Part shown: positions 33,881 through 42,345 of the stretch, in pieces
Numbering within the stretch: position 1 is the first letter of the stretch
Layout: each line of letters begins with the position of its first letter
Assembly: GCA_963720695.1 (NCBI GenBank)
Contig: CAVRGG010000006.1
Coordinates: forward strand, 62,001-126,000
DNA length: 64,000 nucleotides
Reading direction: 5' to 3'
Origin: UBA668 sp963720695
GTDB lineage: Bacteria > Actinomycetota > Acidimicrobiia > Acidimicrobiales > Ilumatobacteraceae
The notes under the pieces: generated by a model
Databases searched by the model: none
Told to the model about the DNA's origin: nothing
What the model saw: only the letters and a program-made list of their open reading frames with translations
Position numbers and translations under genes: made by a program

Positions 33881-34762
33881 GTGCGAGTCCACTTGATCGA
33901 TGGCACCTACGAGCTGTTCCGGCAACACTTCGGGCAGGTGTCGCGCCATGGCGACGCCGGCCCGTACGACGCCGCGATCGGGGTCGTGGCGAGCACCTTG
34001 CAGCTGGTCAGCAACGGTGCCACCCACGTCGCGGTGGCGAGCGACCACGTCATCGAGAGCTTCCGCAACGACCTCTACGCCGGCTACAAGACCAGCGCCG
34101 GCATGGACCCGGTCCTGCTCGATCAGATCCCGGTGATGGAGGAGGCCCTGGTCGCCTGCGGGTTCACCACCTGGGCGATGGTCGAGTGGGAGGCCGACGA
34201 CGCGCTCGGCGCCGCCGCTGCCGTGGCCGACGCCGACCCGCGGGTCGAGCAGGTGCTGATCGTCACCCCCGACAAGGACCTCGGCCAGTGCGTGCGGGGA
34301 ACCCGGGTGGTGCAGTACGACCGCCGCAAGGACGAGATCGTCGACGAGGCCGGTGTCATCGCCAAGTTCGGCGTGCCGCCCGCGTCGATCGCCGACTACC
34401 TCGCCCTCGTCGGCGATGCCGCCGACGGCTTCCCCGGCCTGCCCGGCTGGGGTGCGAAGAGCGCGAGCACGGTGCTGGCCAAGTTCGGGCACATCGGCGA
34501 CGTACCGGCGTCATCGGGCGACTGGGGCCTGCCCGCCCTGCGCGGCGCGGAGAAATTGGCTCGCACGCTGCAGGACCAGATGCGCGAGGCGCTGCTCTTC
34601 AAGGTCATCGCCACGGTCGCCCTCGACGTCCCGGTCGGTGCGGTCGACGACTGGCACTGGCAGGGACCGACCGCCGAGTTCCGGTCGGTCGCGGCTCGCC
34701 TGGGGGCACCGGACCTGGCGGACCGCGCCGAACGTGTGGCCCACAACGCACGAACCCGCTGA
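33881..34762 (+). CDS. 5'-3' exonuclease (FEN/PolA N-terminal type)
   Basis: A 293-residue stand-alone 5' nuclease. It begins 'VRVHLIDGTYELFRQHFG' with the first metal Asp. The acidic centre includes 'WEADDALGAAAAVAD' and 'IVTPDKDLGQCV', and the helix-hairpin-helix region is 'LVGDAADGFPGLPGWGAKSA'. The usual helical-arch 'YK..R..MP' is 'YKTSAGMDPVL', so the arch arginine is absent. It likely trims flaps or RNA primers like Xni or the PolA exonuclease domain. GTG at 33881 has TAGGGT six bases upstream (leaderless layout). Its end is immediately followed by the SRP RNA on the other strand. Confidence 0.85.
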   Translation: MRVHLIDGTYELFRQHFGQVSRHGDAGPYDAAIGVVASTLQLVSNGATHVAVASDHVIESFRNDLYAGYKTSAGMDPVLLDQIPVMEEALVACGFTTWAMVEWEADDALGAAAAVADADPRVEQVLIVTPDKDLGQCVRGTRVVQYDRRKDEIVDEAGVIAKFGVPPASIADYLALVGDAADGFPGLPGWGAKSASTVLAKFGHIGDVPASSGDWGLPALRGAEKLARTLQDQMREALLFKVIATVALDVPVGAVDDWHWQGPTAEFRSVAARLGAPDLADRAERVAHNARTR

Positions 34763-34878
34763 GTGAGGTGACGGCCAGGTGGCCTGCGGCACACGAGCGG
34801 CACCGTTGAAGGCTGCTACCTCCCGGTCCTGACCTGATTCCCGGACGCCCGTCGCACAGGGCCCGACCGTCACCTCAC
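34763..34878 (-). ncRNA. ffs: Signal recognition particle (4.5S) RNA
   Basis: On the minus strand the SRP Ffh-binding signature reads GGTCAGG-ACCGGGAGGTAGCAGCC at 34836-34812, matching the universal GGTCAGG..CCGG.AGG.AGCAGC. Flanking arms (gtgaggtgacgg at one end, ccgtcacctcac at the other) close a long hairpin of about 116 bases, the usual small bacterial SRP RNA. It holds Ffh and guides ribosomes making membrane proteins. The 3' end abuts the stop of the exonuclease gene. tadA and tRNA-Ser lie just beyond its 5' end on the other strand. Exact ends are approximate. Confidence 0.92.
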
Positions 34879-34966
34879 CCAGCGGGTGCGTTACGACCCG
34901 AATGCTAGCGGTCGATGACGCAGTGCGAGGCAGTCCGCCTCCCGCTACCCTGTCCGACCGTCCCCA

Positions 34967-35054
34967 GGAGGGGTGCGAGAGCGGCCGAATCGGCACGCTT
35001 GGAAAGCGTGTGAAGGGCAACCTTCCGTGGGTTCGAATCCCACCCCCTCCGCCA
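34967..35054 (+). tRNA. tRNA-Ser (anticodon GGA)
   Basis: Acceptor GGAGGGG pairs with CCCCTCC. The anticodon stem CACGC/GCGTG has the loop TTGGAAA (GGA), a long variable arm typical of serine is present, the T loop is TTCGAAT and the 3' CCA is encoded. A TACCCT -10 box lies at 34945-34950. The final A of CCA is also the first base of the tadA ATG. Confidence 0.97.
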
Positions 35055-35515
35055 TGTCCGCGCCGCTGTCCGACGATGCCGCGATGCGACTCGCGCTCGA
35101 GCAGGCTCGAGCGGCGTCGGCGCACGACGACGTCCCGATCGGCGCGGTCGTGATCCGCGACGGCCAGATCGTGGCGGCCCGTCACAACGAGCGAGAGCTC
35201 ACCGGTGATCCCACCGCCCACGCCGAAGTGCTCGCGCTGCGCGATGCGGCCGAGGTCGTCGGCCACTGGCGACTCCTGGACTGCACCCTCTATGTCACGC
35301 TCGAACCTTGCGTCATGTGCGCCGGAGCGCTGGTCAACGCCAGGATCGGGCGGCTGGTCTACGGGACGACCGACCCCAAGGCGGGTGCGGTGGAGAGCCT
35401 CTACACCGTGTGCGGCGACGAACGGCTGAACCATCGCCCGCCCGTCACCGGCGGAGTGCTCGCCCAGGAGTGCGGCCAGCTGTTGCGCGACTTCTTCGCG
35501 GCTCGACGCGGCTGA
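35054..35515 (+). CDS. tadA: tRNA adenosine(34) deaminase TadA
   Basis: A 153-residue cytidine-deaminase-fold protein. The zinc and proton-shuttle motif is 'DPTAHAEVLAL' (H-A-E near 57) and the second zinc motif is 'TLEPCVMCAGALVNARIG' (P-C-x-x-C near 87). The family signature 'GAVESLYTV' follows. It converts A34 of tRNA-Arg(ACG) to inosine. The ATG at 35054 uses the last base of the tRNA-Ser CCA end, so translation depends on a transcript running through the tRNA, and processing of the tRNA would cut the mRNA at its start codon. An internal ATG (MRLALEQA) 30 bases on is an alternative start. Confidence 0.93.
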   Translation: MSAPLSDDAAMRLALEQARAASAHDDVPIGAVVIRDGQIVAARHNERELTGDPTAHAEVLALRDAAEVVGHWRLLDCTLYVTLEPCVMCAGALVNARIGRLVYGTTDPKAGAVESLYTVCGDERLNHRPPVTGGVLAQECGQLLRDFFAARRG

Positions 35516-35528
35516 CGGCCGGCCCGCG

Positions 35529-36515
35529 TCAGGCGGTGTCGATGGCGGCCAGCGCCCGGCGGACTGCGTCTGCCACCTCGTCGGCGATCGCGGTCGACAT
35601 GATCGCATCCACCGCCGACTGGGCGAGGACGATGCCCGACCCCTCGTCGGCCGCCGCGTGCTCGGGCTCGTCCGGCAGACCGGCCGGCTCGTCGACATGG
35701 AATCGGTCGTCGTCGGCGAGTTCGGCCGTGATGTCGGCATCGAAGGAGTCGGTGTCGATGCGCGCCTCGTGCTCCACGACGTGCTGCTCCACGACGTGCT
35801 GTTCGACGACGTGCTGTTCGACGACCGGCTGTTCGACGACCTGCTGCTCGACGACCTGCTGCTCTGCGACGTGCTGTTCCACGACCGGTTGTTCGAGAGT
35901 GATCGGCGGCGGGAGCGGAACCGGTGCTGTCGCGACCGGGACCGTCGGTGCCGGTTGCGCCACTGCAGCGGGCGGCGGCGTGAGATGCGTCCGCGTCCGC
36001 GGTCCCTCACCAGGGGTGATCTCGACCTCGTCGTCGACGAGGTGACGTGCCTCGACGAGGTGGGTGACCACCTCGACGCGAGTGGGCAACCAGCGGTCGA
36101 GACCGCTCGGGTGCCGCTTGTACAACACCATCTTGTAGCTCGGGACCTCGACCGTCGCCACGTTGGTGAGCACGTCGTCGGTCATCAGTTCGACGCACAG
36201 TTCGACAGCGTCTCGGTCGATCGAGGCGTCGCGCTCGAACATCCGGCCCAGATGTTCGACGCCGCTCACCTGCAGCGTTCCCTTGTGCATCTGCTCCCGG
36301 GTGATCACACCCTCGACGAGCAGTCGGACACCGAGGCCACCGTCCGTGCTGCGCTCGGCGAAATACACCTGGCCGTCGCGGAGGTAGATGTTCGTCGGTG
36401 GCGTGGTGTCGAGCATCAGCACCCCGGTCAGGTACCTGCGGCGCGCCGCTTCGATCACGTGCCAGGCCGGCCGAGGCGTCGCCGCGTCGCTGTTGTCGAA
36501 CAAGTCCACTTCCAC
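35529..36515 (-). CDS. DUF4388 (PATAN)-like protein with VVEQ repeat linker
   Basis: About 328 residues. An N-terminal globular part (about 10-130) has 'RRRYLTGVLMLDTTPPTNIY' and 'LRDGQVYFAERSTDGGLGVRLL', then 'GVITREQMHKG', similar to the DUF4388/PATAN domain found in two-component and motility regulators. A proline-rich stretch follows, then about eight tandem five-residue VVEQ[HQP] repeats (about 207-248), and an acidic tail. No membrane segment is seen. GTG at 36515 is chosen because the frame upstream runs through a repeat and antisense to a tRNA. The pilus context nearby makes a motility role possible but unproven. Confidence 0.6.
   Translation of the reverse strand: MEVDLFDNSDAATPRPAWHVIEAARRRYLTGVLMLDTTPPTNIYLRDGQVYFAERSTDGGLGVRLLVEGVITREQMHKGTLQVSGVEHLGRMFERDASIDRDAVELCVELMTDDVLTNVATVEVPSYKMVLYKRHPSGLDRWLPTRVEVVTHLVEARHLVDDEVEITPGEGPRTRTHLTPPPAAVAQPAPTVPVATAPVPLPPPITLEQPVVEQHVAEQQVVEQQVVEQPVVEQHVVEQHVVEQHVVEHEARIDTDSFDADITAELADDDRFHVDEPAGLPDEPEHAAADEGSGIVLAQSAVDAIMSTAIADEVADAVRRALAAIDTA
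35770..35896 (-). repeat. 15-base tandem repeat encoding VVEQ[HQP]
   Basis: About eight copies of a 15-base unit, with H, Q or P at the fifth codon. The highest local identity is in the copies nearest the C-terminus of the protein. The copy number may vary between strains by slippage. Confidence 0.8.
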
Positions 36516-36608
36516 GGCAGGGGTTTCGGCACGTCCAGACGAGAACTTGAGAAAGTCTGCCCCTTCGTCACCCGGCGCGTCACGTGCGGTGACGGTCGAC
36601 TCGAGTCG

Positions 36609-36683
36609 TTCTGGACAGCGATCATCCCGGGAACCGGGAAGATCGCTGCCCAGGAACCGGCGAGGGAGGATTTCTGTCCAGAA
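36609..36683. repeat. Dispersed palindromic repeat, copy B
   Basis: Ends are ttctggacag (36609-36618) and ctgtccagaa (36674-36683), an inverted pair. The core has cccgg-gaa-ccggg followed by aagatcgctgcccagga. It lies just upstream of the DUF4388-like gene and of tRNA-Ser(CGA). See copies at 26539 and 53292. Confidence 0.7.
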
Positions 36684-36733
36684 GCCGGAGCGTCCCGGCG
36701 CGTGGTCCGAGTGTCGAGCCAGGCTCGAGGCGC

Positions 36734-36739
36734 TAACCT
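36734..36739 (+). promoter_or_regulatory. -10 box of tRNA-Ser(CGA)
   Basis: TAACCT eight bases before the tRNA, with TGTCGA (36712-36717) sixteen bases upstream as a weak -35. Confidence 0.45.
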
Positions 36740-36747
36740 GCCGCCCC

Positions 36748-36835
36748 GGAAGGGTGCCCGAGCGGCCAAAGGGACACGCCTCGAAAGCGTGCGAGGTGCA
36801 AGCCTCCGTGGGTTCAAATCCCACCCCTTCCGCCA
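36748..36835 (+). tRNA. tRNA-Ser (anticodon CGA)
   Basis: Acceptor GGAAGGG pairs with CCCTTCC. The anticodon stem CACGC/GCGTG has the loop CTCGAAA (CGA). It has a long variable arm, T loop TTCAAAT and encoded CCA. Closely related to the tRNA-Ser(GGA) 1.8 kb upstream. Confidence 0.97.
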
Positions 36836-36862
36836 CTGCCACGTGCGCATGCGCCGTGCCCT

Positions 36863-36901
36863 GCGCACCGTCCGGTCACCACCGGGCGGTGCGCTGCTTT
36901 T
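36863..36901 (+). terminator. Rho-independent terminator after tRNA-Ser(CGA)
   Basis: Fourteen-base arms (gcgcaccgtccggt/accgggcggtgcgc, one G-T pair) with a CACC loop, followed by TGCTTTT. Confidence 0.85.
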
Positions 36902-36946
36902 CGAGGGTGTCCTCAAGATCGCTCGCCGCGGTCCCGATCATCGTGT

Positions 36947-39145
36947 GTGAGGACAGTGCTGCAGCGATGCCTTGTCGCGTTCGCGATCGTCGTGAGCGCA
37001 CTGGGCGCGGTGCAGTCGGTCTCGACTCCTCGGGCTGCGGCAGCGTGTGACGGGAGCACGCTGACCGCCGCCCAGTTGACCTCGGTGTTCGCCAACCCTG
37101 GAGTGGGTGGTGGCGCCGGATTCGCCGGCGGCGACTACCAGCACGTGTACGCCCTGCCCGACGGCCGCAACCTCTGGTTGTTCCAGGACGTGTTCTTCAG
37201 CGCCGACGACGATCTGCGCGACAGCCTCGGCGCGGCTGCGCACAACGCGGGGCTGATCCAGAACGGGTCGTGCTGGTCGGTGGTGGGCGGTCCGGGCATG
37301 AACAACTACATCGGATCGGCGCAGACGACCCCACTCGTCCACTGGTTCTGGCCCATGGACGGCGCCATCGGGTACGACGGCATGTTGTGGATCTTCATGG
37401 TGGAGATGAGGAACCCGAATGGCACCGGTGCCGCCCTGGGCGCAGCGCCCACGGGAACCTGGATCGCGAGAGTCGATCCGTCGTCGCTCGCAGTCGTCTC
37501 CTTCGGCCCGGCTCCCGATGCGGGCAACCGGCTGTACGGCTGGTCGATCGCCAGCGACGACACCTTCTCCTATCTCTACGGTCACTGCTACCGCCAGTTC
37601 ATCCACCCGGTGGACAGCGTCGCCCAGTTCGACTCGACCTGCATGCCCGACACGTTCCTCGCCCGGGTCCCCAAGGGCCACTTCGACGCCACGCCTCAGT
37701 ACTGGGTGGCAGGGGGGTGGACATCGAACCCGTTCGCCGCCCAGCCGTTGATGACCCGAGGCGCCGCCAACCCGATGGGTGTTCGCAAGTTCGGCGACAT
37801 CTACGTGAACGTGACCAAGATCGACGACTGGTGGGGAGCGTGGATCTACGTCGACAAGGCGCCGAACCCGTGGGGTCCCTGGGAGAACGATCGAGCCATC
37901 TTCATCGTCGGTGACCGTCGTTGCGACCAGTGCGGCATCTACCACGCCCATCTCCTGCCGTACCTCCAGGCCGACGGGAAGATGGTGCTCTCGTGGTCGA
38001 ACGGCGGGCCGTTCAATCTCTGGCAGGCCAACGCCTACCTGTATCGACCCTCCTTCGTCGCGATCGACCTGCCGACGTATCGAGTCGACGCCCCGCTCAC
38101 CGGAGTCGGCATGCAGCCTCGTGCGCCCATCCGTGCCGTCGACACCCGCGAGACCGGACAGCGCCTGCGCGGCGGCACGTTCATGGTGATCCCCATGGCG
38201 GGCAAGGTCGCCCCGAACGCGGTCGGCGTCGTCGCGAACGTGATCGCCGTCGCACCCGCCACCACCGGATATCTCACCGCGTGGCCGTGCGGGGCACGAA
38301 TGCCGACGGCATCGATCCTCAACTACCCGCCTGGGCGGGTGATCGCCAACGCAGCACATGTGCGTCTCGATTCGTCGCAGCGGCTGTGCGTGTTCTCACG
38401 GGTGGACACGGACGTGGTGGTCGACGTCACCGGCTCCTACGTCGCGAGCGGCGCGACCGGGCTCCACCCGGTGACCGCGTCGCGCATTCTCGACACGTCG
38501 TCTGGGTCGCCGCTCGCGGCCACCGGAGTGCTCACCGTCCCGGTCACCGGTCATGGAGGCGTGCCTGCCAGTGGTGTCGATGCCGTGACCGTCACCGTCA
38601 CCGTCAGCGATCCGGCATCGCGCGGGTACGTCACGGTGTGGCCGTGCGGTCAGACGCGGCCGATCGTGTCCACGCTCAACTTCCAGCCCGGCGACACGAT
38701 CGCCAACTCGTCCACGGTGCCGCTCGGCACGGGTGGCTCGGTGTGCGTCTACTCCCATGCCACGGCGAACATCGCGATCGACGTGGCCGGCTGGTGGAGC
38801 AGCAGTGGGAGTCGCGCCCGACTGGCCGCGACCACCCGTCCGCTCGATTCGCGGGTGGGCGCGATCCCCGTTGCGGGGTCGACCACGGTGGTTCCGCTCG
38901 GTGCATTCGTGCCCGTCGGCACGGTGGCCGTGATCGGGAACGTCACCGAGGTGAGCGCCTCGGCACCGGGCACGGTGAAGATGTCGGACTGCACCGCGTC
39001 GCCCGACGGCACCACGCTCAGCTACGTCACCAACGAGACGCGGGCGGGGCTCGGCCTGGTGGCGGTCTCACCGACTCGCACGGTCTGCCTGGCGACGAGC
39101 GCGAGCGCGCACCTCGTGTTCGACGCGACCGTGACGTTCGGCTAG
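36947..39145 (+). CDS. Large secreted protein: glycosidase-like N-terminal domain plus three C-terminal beta repeats
   Basis: A 732-residue exported protein with a signal peptide ending about residue 33 ('STPRAAAAC'). Residues 34-370 form a domain with 'HVYALPDGRNLWLFQDVFF' and several W- and D-rich strands, resembling DUF4185/DUF5005 propeller-type surface proteins. From about 385 three copies of a 110-residue domain follow, each with the pattern DTR, a VPA.GV stretch, G-Y-[LV]-T-x-W-P-C-G, A-N-x-x and C-V-[YF]-S, then V-D-V-x-G. The third copy is weaker. The same domain type occurs in the CAP protein at 50865. GTG at 36947 is the start. The role is unknown and the cell surface is the likely site. 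Confidence 0.7.
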   Translation: MRTVLQRCLVAFAIVVSALGAVQSVSTPRAAAACDGSTLTAAQLTSVFANPGVGGGAGFAGGDYQHVYALPDGRNLWLFQDVFFSADDDLRDSLGAAAHNAGLIQNGSCWSVVGGPGMNNYIGSAQTTPLVHWFWPMDGAIGYDGMLWIFMVEMRNPNGTGAALGAAPTGTWIARVDPSSLAVVSFGPAPDAGNRLYGWSIASDDTFSYLYGHCYRQFIHPVDSVAQFDSTCMPDTFLARVPKGHFDATPQYWVAGGWTSNPFAAQPLMTRGAANPMGVRKFGDIYVNVTKIDDWWGAWIYVDKAPNPWGPWENDRAIFIVGDRRCDQCGIYHAHLLPYLQADGKMVLSWSNGGPFNLWQANAYLYRPSFVAIDLPTYRVDAPLTGVGMQPRAPIRAVDTRETGQRLRGGTFMVIPMAGKVAPNAVGVVANVIAVAPATTGYLTAWPCGARMPTASILNYPPGRVIANAAHVRLDSSQRLCVFSRVDTDVVVDVTGSYVASGATGLHPVTASRILDTSSGSPLAATGVLTVPVTGHGGVPASGVDAVTVTVTVSDPASRGYVTVWPCGQTRPIVSTLNFQPGDTIANSSTVPLGTGGSVCVYSHATANIAIDVAGWWSSSGSRARLAATTRPLDSRVGAIPVAGSTTVVPLGAFVPVGTVAVIGNVTEVSASAPGTVKMSDCTASPDGTTLSYVTNETRAGLGLVAVSPTRTVCLATSASAHLVFDATVTFG

Positions 39146-39167
39146 CGCGCCGCGGTCGACGGGCGCG

Positions 39168-40637
39168 TCAGGTGCATTCGACGCCGTCGGCGGGGACCTT
39201 GCCGACCGGGTCGATGAGGTACTGATCGATGACGTCACCACTGCACGTGCCCGGCTGGTAGCCGGTGTGTCCCTCTGCGTGCACGACGACGAGTCGTCCG
39301 TCCTCGAGGGCTTGCGCCATCTTGCGCGTGCTCGCGAGGGGGGTGGCAGGGTCGCCCGTCGTGCCCATCACCACGATCGGCCCCGCTCCGGCGCCCGTGA
39401 TCGTGATGCGCGGGTCGGCGGCCGGAGGGAAGAACGTGCAGAAGTAGCTACCGATGGTGCCGGGGGCGAAGCGCGGGGCGACGGCCTGGAAGTCGACTGC
39501 GGTGGCATCGTCCTCGGCGACGGTCGGTCGCTCCGTGCTGTCGGCGCACGAGATCACCTGAAACGCCTCGAGCAAGTTCTCGTAGGTCCCGTCGGGCTGG
39601 CGGCGGAAGTACTCGTCGAACAGCGCGAGCATCGCTGCGCCGTTGCCCGACTGGGCGTCCGCCAAGGCTCGCTCGAGCACCGGCCACAGCTGCTCGCTGT
39701 ACATCGCTTGGGCGACGGCGTTGAGCGCCATGCCTCTCGTGAGCTCCGGTCGGCCGTCTTCGGTGGGGATCGGGTGATCGTCGAGGTCGCGCATCAAGGC
39801 ATCGAACGCGCCCTCGGCATCGCCACCGTTGTGGAACGCGCAGTCGGTCGAGGCACTGCAGGCGGCGAGGAACGTGGTGATCGCCTGCTCGAAGCCGGCA
39901 GCTTGATCGAGGCCGCGTTGCTCTTGATCAGCGTTCGGGTCGACCGCTCCGTCGAGGGCGGCGGCCCGCACCGTGTCCGGGAACAGCGTGGCCCACGTCG
40001 CTCCGAGCTCGCTGCCGTAGCTGAAGCCGAAGTAGCTGATGGTGGCCTCGCCGAGCGCGGCGCGAATCGAGTCCATGTCGCGGGCTGATTCGTTGGTACC
40101 GACGTACGGCAGGATCGTCGCATTCCTGGACGCGCAGTCGTCGGCGAACTCCTTGGCGAGATCGATGGGCAGCTGACGCTCCGAAGGGGTGTCGGGGGTG
40201 ATGTCGATCCCGGTGTAGAAGTGGTCGTAGTCGGTGATGCAGTCCACCGTCGGCAGGCTGTAGCCGGTGCCGCGCGGGTCCCATCCGACGATGTCGAACC
40301 GGTCGAGCAGCGCCGAGCTGTACACGGACTCCGCCTGGATCGCGAAGTCGCTGCCACCGAACCCGGGCCCGCCCGGGTTCACGAGCAGGCTGCCGATGCG
40401 CTTGGCCGGATCGGCCAGATGACGGGCGACGAACAGATCGATGGTCCCCTTGGAAGGGTCGGCGTGGTCGAGCGGCACCTGAAGGTGTCCGGTCTGCACT
40501 CGTGCGTCGGGACCGAACGGGGTCCACTCGAACGGGCTGCTCGCATCGGCCGTCACCGGTGTGCTCGGCTGGCCGGACTTCACCGTGCAGGCACCGAGGA
40601 GCGCCGCTGCGGCGAGAAGGAGCGGGAGGCGGCGCAT
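39168..40637 (-). CDS. Lipoprotein alpha/beta hydrolase, TAP-like peptidase (copy 1)
   Basis: A 489-residue lipoprotein (lipobox 'AALLGACT'). It is a tripeptidyl-aminopeptidase-like serine hydrolase: oxyanion region 'LLVNPGGPGFGGSDFA', 'DIVGWDPRGTGYS', nucleophile in 'YFGFSYGSELGATWA', acid residue in 'MGTTGDPATP' and His in 'VHAEGHTGY'. Such enzymes remove N-terminal peptides or hydrolyse esters at the cell surface. TAGCCT lies eight bases before the ATG at 40637. The next gene upstream (40716-42299) is a clear paralogue, giving a tandem duplication. Confidence 0.88.
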   Translation of the reverse strand: MRRLPLLLAAAALLGACTVKSGQPSTPVTADASSPFEWTPFGPDARVQTGHLQVPLDHADPSKGTIDLFVARHLADPAKRIGSLLVNPGGPGFGGSDFAIQAESVYSSALLDRFDIVGWDPRGTGYSLPTVDCITDYDHFYTGIDITPDTPSERQLPIDLAKEFADDCASRNATILPYVGTNESARDMDSIRAALGEATISYFGFSYGSELGATWATLFPDTVRAAALDGAVDPNADQEQRGLDQAAGFEQAITTFLAACSASTDCAFHNGGDAEGAFDALMRDLDDHPIPTEDGRPELTRGMALNAVAQAMYSEQLWPVLERALADAQSGNGAAMLALFDEYFRRQPDGTYENLLEAFQVISCADSTERPTVAEDDATAVDFQAVAPRFAPGTIGSYFCTFFPPAADPRITITGAGAGPIVVMGTTGDPATPLASTRKMAQALEDGRLVVVHAEGHTGYQPGTCSGDVIDQYLIDPVGKVPADGVECT

Positions 40638-40671
40638 CGGCCGGAAGGCTATGGGCTGGATCCCCGGTCGC

Positions 40672-40717
40672 GCGGTCAGGGTCGGGCGGTCAGGGTCGCG
40701 GGGTCAGGGTCGCGGTC
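40672..40717. repeat. 14-base tandem repeat between the two TAP-like peptidase genes
   Basis: Three copies of a ggtcagggtcgcgg-type unit begin at 40674, 40688 and 40702 and run into the stop codon of the upstream paralogue. The TAGCCT box of copy 1 lies just before it. Confidence 0.7.
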
Positions 40718-42299
40718 AGCCGCAGTCGGTCTCGGGCGGCAGCGCCACGGTCGGGTCGACGAGATAGTGGTCGACGGTGTCGTCGACGCAGCGGTTGACC
40801 CCATACCCGGTGTGCTGGTCGGCCGTCACGACGATGAGGTGTCCGTCCTCGAGTGCGTGGGCCATGTTGCGCGTCCCGCTCAGCGGTGTCGCGGGGTCAC
40901 CGGTGGTACCCACGACCACGATGGGTCCGGCACCCTTGCCGGTGATGGTGACGGGCGGGGCGGGTTTGATCGGCCAGACCGAGCAGAACGTGAGCTCCGC
41001 CATCCAGCCGCGTCCGAGCCGCGGTGCGGCGGCGGCGAACTCCGCCTCGTGTGAGTACAGGTCGTCGGGCCCGCTGCTGCCGGGGTCATCGAGGCAGCCG
41101 ATCGCGAAGTAGGCCTCGAGGGCGTCGTCCCAGCTGCCGTTCTGGTAGCCGTAGTAGTCGTCGTACAGGTCGAGCACACCCTGGCCGTCGCCCTTCTGCA
41201 GGTCGGCCAGCGCCTGTTCGAGCCTCGGCCAGTACGACTGGTCGTACATCGCGTCGGCGACCGCCGTGGCGAGCACCCCCTGCGTGATGTCGGGTCGACC
41301 GAGCGCGGGCGCCTTCACCGGCGATGCATCGGCGGCGGCGTTCAGCGCATCGAACGCTCCCTCTGCGTCGCCCTTGTTGTTGAAGGCGCAGGTCGTGTCC
41401 GCACTGCACTGGGCGAGGAACGTCGCGAACGTCGCCTCGAAGCCGGCGGCCTGCTGGATGTTCTGCTGGAGATACCCGACGGTCGGGTCGACGGCACCGT
41501 CGAGCACGGCCGCACGCACGGTGTCGGGGAACATCGTCGCCCACGTGGACCCGAGTTCGCTGCCGTAGCTGAACCCGAAGTAGCTGATCTTCCTCTCGCC
41601 CAGCGCCGATCGGATCGTGTCGATGTCGCGGGCGGAGTTCTCCGTGCTGATGAACGGGAGGATGTCGGGATTCTGGCGCAGGCAGGCCTGGCCGAACTCG
41701 GTGCCGGCGGCGATGAGGTCGGCGCGCTCCTTCGGTGTGTCCGGCGACGAGTCGAGCGAGAAGTAGGCGTCGTAGTCGTCGATGCAATCGATCGCGGGTT
41801 CGCTGTACCCGGTGCCTCGCGGGTCCCAGCCGACGATGTCGAAACGGTCGAGGAGGTCCTGTCCGTAGATGCTGTCCGCGTTGTAGGCGAGCCCCGAACC
41901 GCCGTAGCCGGGACCGCCGGGGTTCACCAACAGCGTGCCGATGCGGTTCGCCGTGTCGACCGCCCGATGGCGGACCAGATAGATCGAGATCGTGCCGTCG
42001 TCGGGGTGGTCGTAGTCGATCGGCACATCGAGGTAGCCCTCGTCGATGCCGGTCCCGACCTCGCTCCAGGCGATCGCCGTGTCGTCGGTGGGCATGCTGT
42101 CGGTCGTCGCCGGTTCGGGAGCGTCGGTGGTCACCGGCACCGTGCCGAGGTCGACGGTGTCGGCCGTGTGCAGCGTGACACCGTCGATCGTGCCGCGATC
42201 GCCGCGCCCTTGGTTCGCTCCCTCGTCGATCCCGTCACCGCATGCGGCGACGACCACCAGCGAGCAGCAGAGCAGGACGACGGGCAGGCGGCGAGGCAT
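40716..42299 (-). CDS. Lipoprotein alpha/beta hydrolase, TAP-like peptidase (copy 2)
   Basis: A 527-residue lipoprotein (lipobox 'LVVVAACG') with a Thr/Asp/Pro-rich spacer of about 70 residues before the catalytic domain. It has the same TAP-like motifs as its downstream paralogue: 'LLVNPGGPGYGGSGLA', 'DIVGWDPRGTGYSEP', nucleophile in 'YFGFSYGSELGSTWA', 'VGTTGDPATPL' and 'DQHTGYG'. ATG at 42299 is chosen over 42308 because a TACGAT box sits exactly seven bases before it. The two copies differ at many positions, so the duplication is old. Confidence 0.88.
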   Translation of the reverse strand: MPRRLPVVLLCCSLVVVAACGDGIDEGANQGRGDRGTIDGVTLHTADTVDLGTVPVTTDAPEPATTDSMPTDDTAIAWSEVGTGIDEGYLDVPIDYDHPDDGTISIYLVRHRAVDTANRIGTLLVNPGGPGYGGSGLAYNADSIYGQDLLDRFDIVGWDPRGTGYSEPAIDCIDDYDAYFSLDSSPDTPKERADLIAAGTEFGQACLRQNPDILPFISTENSARDIDTIRSALGERKISYFGFSYGSELGSTWATMFPDTVRAAVLDGAVDPTVGYLQQNIQQAAGFEATFATFLAQCSADTTCAFNNKGDAEGAFDALNAAADASPVKAPALGRPDITQGVLATAVADAMYDQSYWPRLEQALADLQKGDGQGVLDLYDDYYGYQNGSWDDALEAYFAIGCLDDPGSSGPDDLYSHEAEFAAAAPRLGRGWMAELTFCSVWPIKPAPPVTITGKGAGPIVVVGTTGDPATPLSGTRNMAHALEDGHLIVVTADQHTGYGVNRCVDDTVDHYLVDPTVALPPETDCG

Positions 42300-42332
42300 G
42301 GGAGTCATCGTAGAAGTGAGCGACCCTGTCCG

Positions 42333-42338
42333 TATCCT
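42333..42338 (+). promoter_or_regulatory. -10 box for leaderless ABC exporter gene
   Basis: TATCCT followed by seven bases and the ATG. It is divergent from the TACGAT box of the peptidase gene (42312-42307), so the 46-base gap carries two back-to-back promoters. Confidence 0.5.
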
Positions 42339-42345
42339 CAGTCGC

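Noticed and set aside
35529..36842. An extended 437-codon version of the PATAN-like gene
   Set aside because: The extra 109 codons are antisense to tRNA-Ser(CGA) and cover the dispersed repeat, so they are not coding.
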